Of a stretch of 43,795 nucleotides of DNA, positions 17,484-24,907 are shown piece after piece. The stretch covers positions 1-43,795 of the forward strand of contig JAUVZA010000003.1 of assembly GCA_030602805.1 (NCBI GenBank), written 5' to 3'. A program made the translations under genes and the position numbers. Each line of letters starts with the position of its first letter. Position 1 is the first letter of the stretch. A model generated the notes under the pieces. That model worked only from the letters and a program-made list of their open reading frames with translations. It ran no database searches and was not told the DNA's origin. The DNA comes from Dehalococcoidia bacterium. Its GTDB lineage: Bacteria > Chloroflexota > Dehalococcoidia > Dehalococcoidales > JAUVZA01.

Positions 17484-17597
17484 GGAAAGACGTTTGCAAA
17501 CCAGGTCTTTTGTGAAGAGGGAACTCGGAGCAAGTACGGCTGGACATATAAGGGAGAATTAAGACCAAAGAGGAAAGAGCGAGGATAAGGTTTCAAA

Positions 17598-18230
17598 ATG
17601 ACACAAGTTAGCCCGATACGCGACCTTAAAGGATACCTTGAACCCGAGCAGGTGGAGAGGGTGCTTGCCACTGCCACCAGTCCCAGGGACGCGCTGCTTG
17701 TCCGCATCCCGTGGCGAACCGGCATCAGGGTGTCAGAACTCATCGGGATAAGGGTTCAGGACATAGACTTCGAGGGCAGAGCTGTCTTGATTAAAATCCA
17801 AAAGCAGAGAAAGAGAGATGGCAAAACGGTCGAAAGAAGAAGGCTCGTCCCTATTGACCGGGACACCTTGGGCATGGTGAGGGAGTACCTGAAGTGGCGA
17901 GCGCAGTTTCCCTACAAGGGTGACCTTTTATTCCCCATTTCACGCCAAAGGGTTGCCCAAGTTTATTGGAAATTGGGAAGAAGAGCAGGGATAAAGGAGA
18001 TAGGTGACCCAGCAGTCTCCAAGCATAGGAAATTGCATCCGCATGTGCTTCGCCACAGCTTCGCCATCCACTGTGTGAAACATGGTATGTCAATTGAGCG
18101 ATTACAGAAAATCTTGGGGCACTCAAGCCCCACGACCACTTCAGTCTACTTGCAATACTCCTTGAAGGACCTCCATGAGTCCTATGACGAAGTTTGGGAA
18201 GAAGATGAAAGAGAAGAGACCAAGGATTAA
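17598..18230 (+). CDS. Tyrosine recombinase (integrase), short form
   Basis: The catalytic domain is complete: Arg44 in WRTGIRVSELIG, HxxR at His149-Arg152 (HPHVLRHSFA), His175 in LGHSSPTTT and Tyr184 in SVYLQYS. With only 210 residues it has almost no N-terminal core-binding (SAM-like) domain, which XerC/XerD-type integrases normally carry. It is probably the enzyme that integrates and excises the island, unless the missing domain makes it a relic. The next gene starts inside its 3' end. Confidence 0.88.
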   Translation: MTQVSPIRDLKGYLEPEQVERVLATATSPRDALLVRIPWRTGIRVSELIGIRVQDIDFEGRAVLIKIQKQRKRDGKTVERRRLVPIDRDTLGMVREYLKWRAQFPYKGDLLFPISRQRVAQVYWKLGRRAGIKEIGDPAVSKHRKLHPHVLRHSFAIHCVKHGMSIERLQKILGHSSPTTTSVYLQYSLKDLHESYDEVWEEDEREETKD

Positions 18231-18651
18231 AAAAGCAAGAAAAGAGTCTGGTAAGAAACGGAAGCCGACGAATCCCCCGCAAATAACCGGCTTCTGGGGG
18301 CGGGGAGCCAGTCTGTACAGGCCTGGCTTGTTTACAAAAAAGTATTTTGTAAAGCACGGTGAGACCTGCGCTGCCGACATCTACTATGCGCTAAGCCAGG
18401 AAATAGAGCGCTTAAACAAAGAACGAATTGAGATAGGCGAAAAGCCCTTTGAAAGACCGAACTACTCCAGTTTCTCAAGGTATTTTCATTGGTTCCTCAT
18501 ATTGAAACTCATAGAGCGCACTGACAAGCGAGAGCGTGCAATTTACAATTTCTTGCAGAAGCGAGTATTCTACAAGTTGACTGCCAAAGGCAAGGCTGAA
18601 GTGACTGCCTGGGAGGACCCGATTTCAGTAAGACATCCAGAGTTTCGCTAA
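18175..18651 (+). CDS. Winged-helix-like protein downstream of the integrase
   Basis: This protein has up to 158 residues and overlaps the integrase gene by 56 bases in another frame. The N-terminus is very basic (KFGKKMKEKRPRIKKARKES). The remainder (LFTKKYFVKHGETCAADIYY, then SFSRYFHWFLILKLIERTDK, FYKLTAKGKAEVTAW) reads like a winged helix. No family is recognised. The start could be the ATG at 18175, 18184 or 18205. A partial, decayed copy of its central segment lies just downstream. Confidence 0.6.
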   Translation: MSPMTKFGKKMKEKRPRIKKARKESGKKRKPTNPPQITGFWGRGASLYRPGLFTKKYFVKHGETCAADIYYALSQEIERLNKERIEIGEKPFERPNYSSFSRYFHWFLILKLIERTDKRERAIYNFLQKRVFYKLTAKGKAEVTAWEDPISVRHPEFR

Positions 18652-18663
18652 ACAACCTGATAG

Positions 18664-18777
18664 CAACAATGGGATCTCTTTACAGAACAGTATTTTGAAA
18701 AGTATAGCGAGGCTTACACTGCTAACATCCCAGCCAGCTCACGCAAAGCGGTTATTTGGTACCCAACAATAAGATGA
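18664..18777 (+). pseudogene. Remnant copy of the winged-helix-like gene
   Basis: The translated frame LFTEQYFEKYSEAYTANIP aligns with LFTKKYFVKHGETCAADIY of the preceding protein at both protein and DNA level. Here it lacks a start codon and ends after about 37 codons in unrelated sequence. It is most simply a truncated duplicate left by rearrangement. Confidence 0.5.
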
Positions 18778-18893
18778 ATTGTACAAGGTATTAACGTGTT
18801 TTTCTATGATGGAAATTTCAGTTGGAGGTGAAGAGCCAAAGAAACCTGTTGTCTCATTTATGTCTGCAAGGCACCTTTTAATCCCCGCCGGAA

Positions 18894-20063
18894 TCACACA
18901 TTGCCAATTTGTTTTTTCAGCCTATCCGCCATTAGACCTATATTTAGATCAGGCACCCCTAACCGACCAAAATACCGAGTAAAACGAGCGATCAGCGCTT
19001 CAGCATAAGGGCTATCTAAAGATGCAATGCGTTCTAATTTTCCCTGCTCTTTTAGCGAATTGAATTCGTCTAAAGTAATAGCCATTAGTTGTTGAAAGTC
19101 AACGACCATATCCGGCAGGTCTATTACGCCTGGGAGAAACTTAAATCTTTCTGGTTGCTTGCCTTCTCTGTTGTCATTTAGTAGGCTCTTGATTTTTCCT
19201 TTCGCTTTTTGATCCCCTGGATTTTGTGCCAATTCAACATATTCTGGTTGTTCACTTAGGAGCGAACAACGAGCAAATAACATCCACTCCGCTTTCCCCT
19301 TGTCGATGTCACATGACGGCGTCAGCAAGACGGTATATTCAATTTGGTCATCAATTGTCTTGGAAAATATATCACCTGTCGTAGGCTCTGCGCTTATCGA
19401 TGGAATTATGTAATACATCATTGGATGCACATTATCTTCGCCGCACCAAACTCCCGTTGTGTCGCCTAATTCTTCTGCTAATTGTTGTATTCCCGGACCA
19501 TCTAAAGATTTTGCTAGTCGCCTCGCCAGCAAATAGGCAAGTGAGGTGCGGTCAGGGGTGTCACCGAATTTCTCCCAATTGCGAGCTACAAAGTCCCACA
19601 TGTAGTCACGCTGTACTTCCTTCACGTGTCTTAAAAGTGCTCGATTCACTAGCGGTATTCTAGTTGAGAGAATTTCCTTTACTATCGATACAACTTTTGG
19701 TAATCCTTCCGTATTTTCAAGAACTTGTATTAACGGTGTTTCCAAATGTCTGACCTTTTGCGGTAGACCAGTGTAGAATATAACAGGTATAAAACATCTG
19801 GCTTTGATCGATTCAAGTACTTTTATGCCTTCCTCTTCTTCTCGTTCTTCTTCATGTGGTCCAAGTCTTACATCTAAAACGACAAAGTCAAAGTGACCGG
19901 ATTCCAATCTATCCAATGCCTTATCAAAGTCAACTTCTGTAGTGACTCTCAATTTCTCACCCGGCTCTGAAACAACTTGTTCATTCAGGTATTTGTCCGC
20001 CAGCTCACAGTTCTCAGCATTATCGTCAACAAATAACAGATACCAGTAATTTTCTTCCGCCAC
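18894..20063 (-). CDS. Receiver-domain protein with an unrecognised C-terminal domain
   Basis: This 389-residue cytoplasmic protein starts with a response-regulator receiver domain: acidic pair Asp13-Asp14 in LLFVDDNAEN, phospho-acceptor Asp64 in FVVLDVRLG and Thr98 in VIFYTG. An unusually acidic loop (EEEREEEEG) follows the acceptor. The C-terminal 250 residues contain no DNA-binding domain that I recognise. They carry VHPMMYYIIPSISAEPTTGD, VLLTPSCDIDKG, FKFLPGVIDLPDMVVDF and a closing ARFTRYFGRLGVPDLN, and could be an effector. The GTG start is one base after the stop of the GHKL gene, with AGGAG upstream, so the two are translated as a pair. It is the last gene of a six-gene operon. Confidence 0.8.
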   Translation of the reverse strand: MAEENYWYLLFVDDNAENCELADKYLNEQVVSEPGEKLRVTTEVDFDKALDRLESGHFDFVVLDVRLGPHEEEREEEEGIKVLESIKARCFIPVIFYTGLPQKVRHLETPLIQVLENTEGLPKVVSIVKEILSTRIPLVNRALLRHVKEVQRDYMWDFVARNWEKFGDTPDRTSLAYLLARRLAKSLDGPGIQQLAEELGDTTGVWCGEDNVHPMMYYIIPSISAEPTTGDIFSKTIDDQIEYTVLLTPSCDIDKGKAEWMLFARCSLLSEQPEYVELAQNPGDQKAKGKIKSLLNDNREGKQPERFKFLPGVIDLPDMVVDFQQLMAITLDEFNSLKEQGKLERIASLDSPYAEALIARFTRYFGRLGVPDLNIGLMADRLKKQIGNV

Positions 20064-20064
20064 T

Positions 20065-22236
20065 TCATATTCTCCTGCGAAGAATAATCCTAAATGTTGT
20101 TCCAGGTAATGGGCCTTCTTTTATCAATGCCATAGTTCCGTCATAATAATCGCTAACTATTTCTCCGGCAATTGTCAATCCCAACCCGATTCCATTGGGC
20201 TTGGTTGAGAAATATGGATCAAAAATCATATCTTGATATTCTTCTTCAATGCCAGGCCCACTGTCTGAAAAAATTATCTCCAGTTCATATTCTTCTTTCC
20301 TGTTTATCTTAACGGTGATGAATCTTGAATCCTTCGGAACCTGCTTAAGCCAGTAAAGACTGTTGTTCAATAAGTTAACAATAACTTCTTGTATTTCAGC
20401 CTGATCTACAGTCACCTCTGTATATGTCGATGGCAGATCGACTTCTGCTCCCACCTGTTCAATTTCTTTTTCTAATACGGAGAAAGCGTTATAAATTACA
20501 TTCTCTAATGATATCCTCTCAGGTCTCCCGCGCCGGCGACCCCCAAAGGGTTCTATTTTACGGAATAGCGTCGCCAGTACGTCTGACTGAGTTGATATTG
20601 CTTTGAAGTGACCCCTCAATTGCCTTACTATTTTCTTACCGTTCTCATATATTTGATTAATATCTTGCCTTGCTACATGTGTAACATTAATAATCTTAGA
20701 AAGAGGTAATCGACCCTCGTGAAGCACAGTATCAATCAACATACCAAGAGTTGCCAACCTCCGATATCTAGAGATAATCTCTTCTGCTTCCCCAACCCTT
20801 TTTTCTAAATCTTTTTCCTTTTTCTTTACCGCGTCTAAGAGTTCTGTATCTCTGGGATGCTTTGTCGTTACGTATTCCCTAATGCTTGCCAGATTAAAGT
20901 CTACGAAGAGACCCCTCTCTGCCATTTTCTTTTTCTTAGGTCTTTCCTGCCATCTTCTGTTTTCCAATAACGCGATCATTAACGTGACCAGATATTTGAA
21001 ATCCTCGAATGCTTCCCCTTCCATAAGGCCTTCTCTGTTGCTCTGGTCACGTAATAATGGATTATCTTTAGATGTAACAAATATAGAACCAATTATTTGG
21101 TTATTAGAGAGATTTCTTGTAGGACGTAGAAAACGCCTGTAATCAAGTCGTAGCCAGTCTTCACGTGGTTGCCCGTATGGCAATACTCTAAAACCATCCC
21201 GGTATATACTTATTCCTGATGCAAAATCTAGATAGCGACGTATCTCAGCAACGGTGAATTCATTTCCTGACACTGCGTTCAAAGATGCTATATCGCGGTT
21301 CCAGACACGAAGCTCTATTTCAAAAGGACCACATTTTGGCAACCTCCCATCACCCATGGAGAAATGCCCCTCTTTTTTCTCTTCTATCCCCTTTTCCCTG
21401 AATTGCAGTGATAGATTATAATTACCTTTCGCGTCTACCTCTCCCCTTAATATGTAATGGGGTCTCTTGACTATTTCTGGTGGTTTAATTGTTTCAGAAT
21501 ATTCTTGAAAAGCTTCAGGCAGTTTTAGAAATATTTGAAAATCTTCCTTTAACGTATAATCCAATTCACCGAATGATGGTGAGATTAGTCTTGACAATCC
21601 ATTCTGTAAACTTTCAAATTGTGGTTTACCCCAGGCCGTCTTTAGCCCTCGCATTCTTAATATAGTACCGTAATCTAATTCATTCTTATCCAACTTCTTT
21701 GATTTATCCCATAATCCCTCAATAACACCACCGGGATATATTTCCTTTGGTTTACTCTGTTCCCACATAACCTCTATCTGGTCAAGGAATTTTTCTTCAT
21801 CATCAAACTGATTCCAATCGAATGTGACCCTTGTTTCACTATCCGTGCCAGATCGTCTGGTTATTACTTCCAGTTTTTCAGCTAATCTTGATGAAGCAAA
21901 TCTGCCGATTCCTTTTTCACCAAGTACACGGCGACTGAACTTCTCACTAAACCTGCTCCTTTTCCTCATTAATGTTGCTGGTTCCATCCAGGTTGTTCTG
22001 ATAGTTTCTAAATCCATACCATGGCCGTTGTCTATTACCTCTATCATACCCTTACCGATTTCAAGAGGCTCATGAAAGTAGACCCAGACTCGTGTGGCAT
22101 CTGCGTCATACGCGTTTTTAACTAGCTCAATTACGGCGACTGTCTCACTACTGATAAGTTCATCGCCAAAAGTACGTAAGAGCCTCGCCCTCGGCCTTAA
22201 TTTACTTACCCCTGAACCCTTTTCTATATCTGCCAT
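20065..22236 (-). CDS. Dual-GHKL ATPase / histidine-kinase-like protein
   Basis: This 723-residue soluble protein has two GHKL ATP-binding domains. The first, at the N-terminus, is of MutL/MORC/Hsp90 type: Glu37, Asn41 and Asp44 in VAVIELVKNAYDAD, then VIDNGHGMD and GEKGIGRFASSRLAE. The second is of kinase type: NLLNNSLYWL, FSDSGPGI, GIGLGLTIAGEIV. Between them a coiled coil (about 460-490) leads into an H-box-like stretch VLHEGRLPLSKI, with His506. There is no membrane or sensory domain. It probably senses a nucleic-acid or protein state in the cytoplasm and passes phosphate to the receiver protein encoded next. GHKL ATPases of the MutL/MORC type are known companions of restriction-modification genes. 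Confidence 0.85.
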   Translation of the reverse strand: MADIEKGSGVSKLRPRARLLRTFGDELISSETVAVIELVKNAYDADATRVWVYFHEPLEIGKGMIEVIDNGHGMDLETIRTTWMEPATLMRKRSRFSEKFSRRVLGEKGIGRFASSRLAEKLEVITRRSGTDSETRVTFDWNQFDDEEKFLDQIEVMWEQSKPKEIYPGGVIEGLWDKSKKLDKNELDYGTILRMRGLKTAWGKPQFESLQNGLSRLISPSFGELDYTLKEDFQIFLKLPEAFQEYSETIKPPEIVKRPHYILRGEVDAKGNYNLSLQFREKGIEEKKEGHFSMGDGRLPKCGPFEIELRVWNRDIASLNAVSGNEFTVAEIRRYLDFASGISIYRDGFRVLPYGQPREDWLRLDYRRFLRPTRNLSNNQIIGSIFVTSKDNPLLRDQSNREGLMEGEAFEDFKYLVTLMIALLENRRWQERPKKKKMAERGLFVDFNLASIREYVTTKHPRDTELLDAVKKKEKDLEKRVGEAEEIISRYRRLATLGMLIDTVLHEGRLPLSKIINVTHVARQDINQIYENGKKIVRQLRGHFKAISTQSDVLATLFRKIEPFGGRRRGRPERISLENVIYNAFSVLEKEIEQVGAEVDLPSTYTEVTVDQAEIQEVIVNLLNNSLYWLKQVPKDSRFITVKINRKEEYELEIIFSDSGPGIEEEYQDMIFDPYFSTKPNGIGLGLTIAGEIVSDYYDGTMALIKEGPLPGTTFRIILRRRI

Positions 22237-22271
22237 TACGCTACCCCGACGATTGTTTTCCCTCGTTTTAT

Positions 22272-22922
22272 TTATCTTTCAGTATTGTATGAACAAATAT
22301 TACTTAAAGGACATTCATTACATTTTGGCTCTTCTTTTTTTGTACATACCTGATCGGCCAAATCTAGAAGTGCAGAATTATAAACCCCTGGTTCCTCAGG
22401 ATCAACGAGTTCAGCTGCCAGTTCTTTGAATTTAGAATTACGCCTTAAAGAATCTTTTATTTCCATGTTATATATGCGACCAATTACCCTTACCGTATTT
22501 GTGTCTCTCAAAGGTTCTGCCATATTCCATGCAAAGCATCTAACACTACACGCGATATAATCGCTAATACCTGGTAGAGACAACAGCTCACTCTTATCCT
22601 TAGGAATTTTAGATCCATACTTATTTACGAGCATCTCTGCCATATCCTTGATAAGGTTAACACGCCATTTAAGACCCAGTGTAAATAATCCCTTATGCAA
22701 TTCAGATTTGCTGGCTCTTGCTAGGGTCTTTATGTCAGGATATTTTCTAATAAAACTTTCGTATATTCTAGCTACCTGTACAGCCTGTGTACGGTGTAGC
22801 ATTATCTCTGCCAATAGAACTTTATAGGGTTCCTGAGTCCTCCTCCATGGGAAGTCGCGGTAATTTCCTCTCCCCCATTTCTTGACCTTCGTCCGATATT
22901 CCCCTATCTTTGTCGCATCCAT
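22272..22922 (-). CDS. HhH-GPD DNA glycosylase, probable T:G mismatch-specific
   Basis: This 216-residue protein is of the MutY/Nth superfamily. Marks are NYRDFPWRRTQEPYKVLLAE, Glu39 in LLAEIMLHRTQ, a helix-hairpin-helix LPGISDYIACSV, catalytic Asp140 in LRDTNTVRVIGRI, and four cysteines for a [4Fe-4S] cluster (193, 201, 204, 210; spacing C-x7-C-x2-C-x5-C, one residue more than the usual first gap). At the position of the Nth lysine it has Tyr122, as in the archaeal Mig thymine glycosylase. It starts one base after the stop of the C5-methyltransferase, so it most likely repairs T:G mismatches made when 5-methylcytosine deaminates. Confidence 0.88.
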   Translation of the reverse strand: MDATKIGEYRTKVKKWGRGNYRDFPWRRTQEPYKVLLAEIMLHRTQAVQVARIYESFIRKYPDIKTLARASKSELHKGLFTLGLKWRVNLIKDMAEMLVNKYGSKIPKDKSELLSLPGISDYIACSVRCFAWNMAEPLRDTNTVRVIGRIYNMEIKDSLRRNSKFKELAAELVDPEEPGVYNSALLDLADQVCTKKEEPKCNECPLSNICSYNTER

Positions 22923-22923
22923 G

Positions 22924-23880
22924 TTATCGATCCACTTTACTAATTGCTCTAACTATAGATTTCATTACTGGCGGACAAACCGCATTTCCCATTAGCTTCA
23001 CTTTTTCCCGTCGTGTACCTACCTCCAATCGGTACGTTGTAGGGAAACCCATAGCTACTTTTAATTCTTCCGGTTGAAGCATCCTCATCATATAACCCAT
23101 ATCAGTGGGTTTTACAAACGCAAATCTATCAATAGTGGTAACAGTTCTAAGAGGCCTATCAATGGGTTGCCATCCTCCACTCCCATCCGTACCATAGTAA
23201 ACAATCAAGAATGATTCTTCTGCTCCTAGAGAACTGATAGCCCTTTCTGCACGTTGAATTGTGGCTACAGCTCTTTTCGGAGAATACAGAGGCGTATAGC
23301 CATAATTACCATTTAGGTCGATAATTGAACAGGCCGGTTGTAACTCTTTTCTTTGTTTCTTCACGCAACCGATCTCCCCTATCCGTGAACAGAGTAAAAA
23401 AAGCCTTCTTCTTGATTGTGGCACACCAAAGTCTTGAGCATTTAATATCTCTTCCCGCACATAGTAGCCTAAATTCTGTAGCTCTTCTACCAGTTCCCAG
23501 TGTCTATCCCATGACCTCATTTGTATTACGTTTTCAATAACAACCCATCTGGGCATAAATTCCTTGGTGAATCTTATTACTTGAAATGCCGTCATTTTAC
23601 TATTTTCACATCTGGCACGTGCACCTCTTGCACAACTATGATTTGTGCATTCCGGCGAAGCAAGTATTAGATCAATATCTCCAATAACTTCATGAAGCCT
23701 CTTTGGAGATATCTTTCTGATATTCTCATTAATCATTTCCGTTCCAGGGAAATTTCTAGAATAGGATAAAGACGCGATATTCCAATTATCAATTGCGGCG
23801 ACTATTTTAGCGCCAGCCATTTTTGCCCCGATACTACTCCCGCCGGCACCATGAAATAAATCCAGAGCCCTAATCCTCAT
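22924..23880 (-). CDS. DNA (cytosine-5-)-methyltransferase
   Basis: This 318-residue protein methylates cytosine in a specific DNA site. The motifs appear in order: I (LDLFHGAGGSSIGAKMAG), IV with catalytic Cys78 (LASPECTNHSCARG), VI (VIENV, residues 114-118), VIII (VPQSRRRLFLL), IX (DRPLRTVTTIDR) and X (LMGNAVCPPVM). Motif IV reads SPEC where most enzymes have (S/P)PC. The variable region between VIII and IX is short, so the recognition site is probably short. It overlaps the upstream nuclease gene by 11 bases and abuts the glycosylase gene. Confidence 0.93.
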   Translation of the reverse strand: MRIRALDLFHGAGGSSIGAKMAGAKIVAAIDNWNIASLSYSRNFPGTEMINENIRKISPKRLHEVIGDIDLILASPECTNHSCARGARARCENSKMTAFQVIRFTKEFMPRWVVIENVIQMRSWDRHWELVEELQNLGYYVREEILNAQDFGVPQSRRRLFLLCSRIGEIGCVKKQRKELQPACSIIDLNGNYGYTPLYSPKRAVATIQRAERAISSLGAEESFLIVYYGTDGSGGWQPIDRPLRTVTTIDRFAFVKPTDMGYMMRMLQPEELKVAMGFPTTYRLEVGTRREKVKLMGNAVCPPVMKSIVRAISKVDR

Positions 23881-24475
23881 AAGACGGTTCCTTATTGAAG
23901 ATCAATTCTGCCATTTCTAAATTCTTTTTGCTTAGCGGCAAATACCAAGCATTCATCCTTCTATCCCATGCCCTTATCCTGACAAAGTCACCCCAAGGAT
24001 ATCTATAAATGGCGAATAACCGGTAATTTGCATCTAGCTTGGCCACGACGAGGTATTCGAATAATTGTTTATCCCTATCCTTTTCGTCCGGATAGACTGT
24101 CCCGGTCTTTTTCGCTTTCATAACGGTTTTTATCGAATATCTCTCCCCATCCCTCGACAGTGCATCAACATTCTTTGCACCAACTGGTGCTTGAAGCAGA
24201 TTCGGCAGTCCAGGTTTTGAATTGAAGAACGATATCACGAGCTTTTCACCAACTTCTCCCACCTTAAACAAGATACCACGCCTATTCAATTCTGTTTCTA
24301 TGTTAGCTCTTAAGATCACCAATTCATCGTTATTTAACTTTCTTAGATCAGCAAATGGGCCTCTGTTCATTTCTCTATCACTGCTACTTCTAAATTTAAT
24401 GGCCATGTGGATTAGCTTCTTGGCTGCTTCTGGCTGTATCCCCCGTAAGCTCGTAGTGCCATCCATGATCGTCAT
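23870..24475 (-). CDS. Probable restriction endonuclease of the cytosine system
   Basis: This 201-residue protein lies directly before the cytosine methyltransferase and overlaps it by 11 bases. The helical N-terminal half leads to VGEVGEKLVISFFNS, then AKNVDALSRDGERYSIKTVM, which fits a PD-(D/E)XK core: Asp104 as the first acid and Lys116 as the lysine. The second acid is not canonical (YSIK; Glu111 may serve). LFEYLVVAKLD and LFAIYRYPW follow, as in several type II enzymes. Position and motif make it the cognate nuclease. Its first 27 codons overlap the regulator gene in another frame. Confidence 0.72.
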   Translation of the reverse strand: MTIMDGTTSLRGIQPEAAKKLIHMAIKFRSSSDREMNRGPFADLRKLNNDELVILRANIETELNRRGILFKVGEVGEKLVISFFNSKPGLPNLLQAPVGAKNVDALSRDGERYSIKTVMKAKKTGTVYPDEKDRDKQLFEYLVVAKLDANYRLFAIYRYPWGDFVRIRAWDRRMNAWYLPLSKKNLEMAELIFNKEPSYED

Positions 24476-24650
24476 GCACTGAGCGAATCTTATAACCGCG
24501 TCGTTTTAGTTCCGCAACAATACGTTGCGCCGTTGGACGTGACACATCTAAAGCAATCGCAAGCTTTCGTGTATTCATAGGACTGCTAGCAATCAGCTCA
24601 CCTGCTTTGCTAATACGTTGTTCGATGCGATGAGTGCGTTCGTATGGCAT
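24396..24650 (-). CDS. Small winged-helix regulator at the head of the defence operon
   Basis: This 84-residue protein has a helix-turn-helix of the HTH_11/DeoR-like type: IEQRISKAGELIASSPMNTR, KLAIALDVSRPTAQRIVAEL, then the wing RRGYKIRSVHDDHGWHYEL. Its 3' end overlaps the nuclease gene by 80 bases. It is the first gene after a near-perfect promoter, so it may act like the control proteins that time restriction-nuclease expression, although it is not of the usual XRE-like C-protein fold. Confidence 0.8.
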   Translation of the reverse strand: MPYERTHRIEQRISKAGELIASSPMNTRKLAIALDVSRPTAQRIVAELKRRGYKIRSVHDDHGWHYELTGDTARSSQEANPHGH

Positions 24651-24678
24651 CCTTTTTTGCCCTCATACTTTTGACACA

Positions 24679-24708
24679 ATTATAACCAGAATCATTGATA
24701 TATGTCAA
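24679..24708 (-). promoter_or_regulatory. Strong promoter for the minus-strand defence operon
   Basis: On the minus strand TTGACA (24708-24703) and TATAAT (24684-24679) are separated by 18 bases. Both hexamers match the sigma-70 consensus exactly. The start codon of the regulator lies about 28 bases beyond. The -35 box lies inside an inverted repeat, ATTGA-N6-TCAAT (24694-24709), a plausible operator. Confidence 0.75.
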
Positions 24709-24725
24709 TCAACTTGTGATATAAT
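24695..24725 (+). promoter_or_regulatory. Divergent extended -10 promoter for the type III-like genes
   Basis: On the plus strand TATAAT (24720-24725) is preceded by TGA, giving an extended -10 box (TGATATAAT). A candidate -35, TTGATA (24695-24700), is 19 bases upstream and overlaps the -35 region of the opposite promoter. One regulator binding here could control both units. Confidence 0.55.
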
Positions 24726-24760
24726 TTACTCAATTAGCGATGGGGTTTTGGTCAGTTATA

Positions 24761-24797
24761 AGAAAGCGACCTACTTTATAGGGTGCCTTTCTTTTTT
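24761..24797 (+). terminator. Terminator-like hairpin in the leader of the methyltransferase gene
   Basis: AGAAAGCGACC (24761-24771) pairs, with two mismatches, with GGTGCCTTTCT (24782-24792), followed by a run of T. It lies between the plus-strand promoter and the methyltransferase start. It could attenuate transcription. A further TATAAT at 24862-24867 could start transcripts beyond it. Confidence 0.45.
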
Positions 24798-24907
24798 AAA
24801 CTTAAATCGCACAAAATGACGGAATGTTACCCTCCTTGTTCTCATTCTAATCCGGCTGATGTATAATATGACTGACTCGATAAAGTAGCGAAGGCTGGGA
24901 AGCACAC

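Noticed and set aside
17484-17585. Open frame continuing for 33 codons after the serine recombinase TGA (KTFANQVFCEEGTRSKYGW, then further).
   Set aside because: It is in frame with the recombinase, but the recombinase is already full length, there is no start codon in the extension, and other frames here are also open. Readthrough is not supported.
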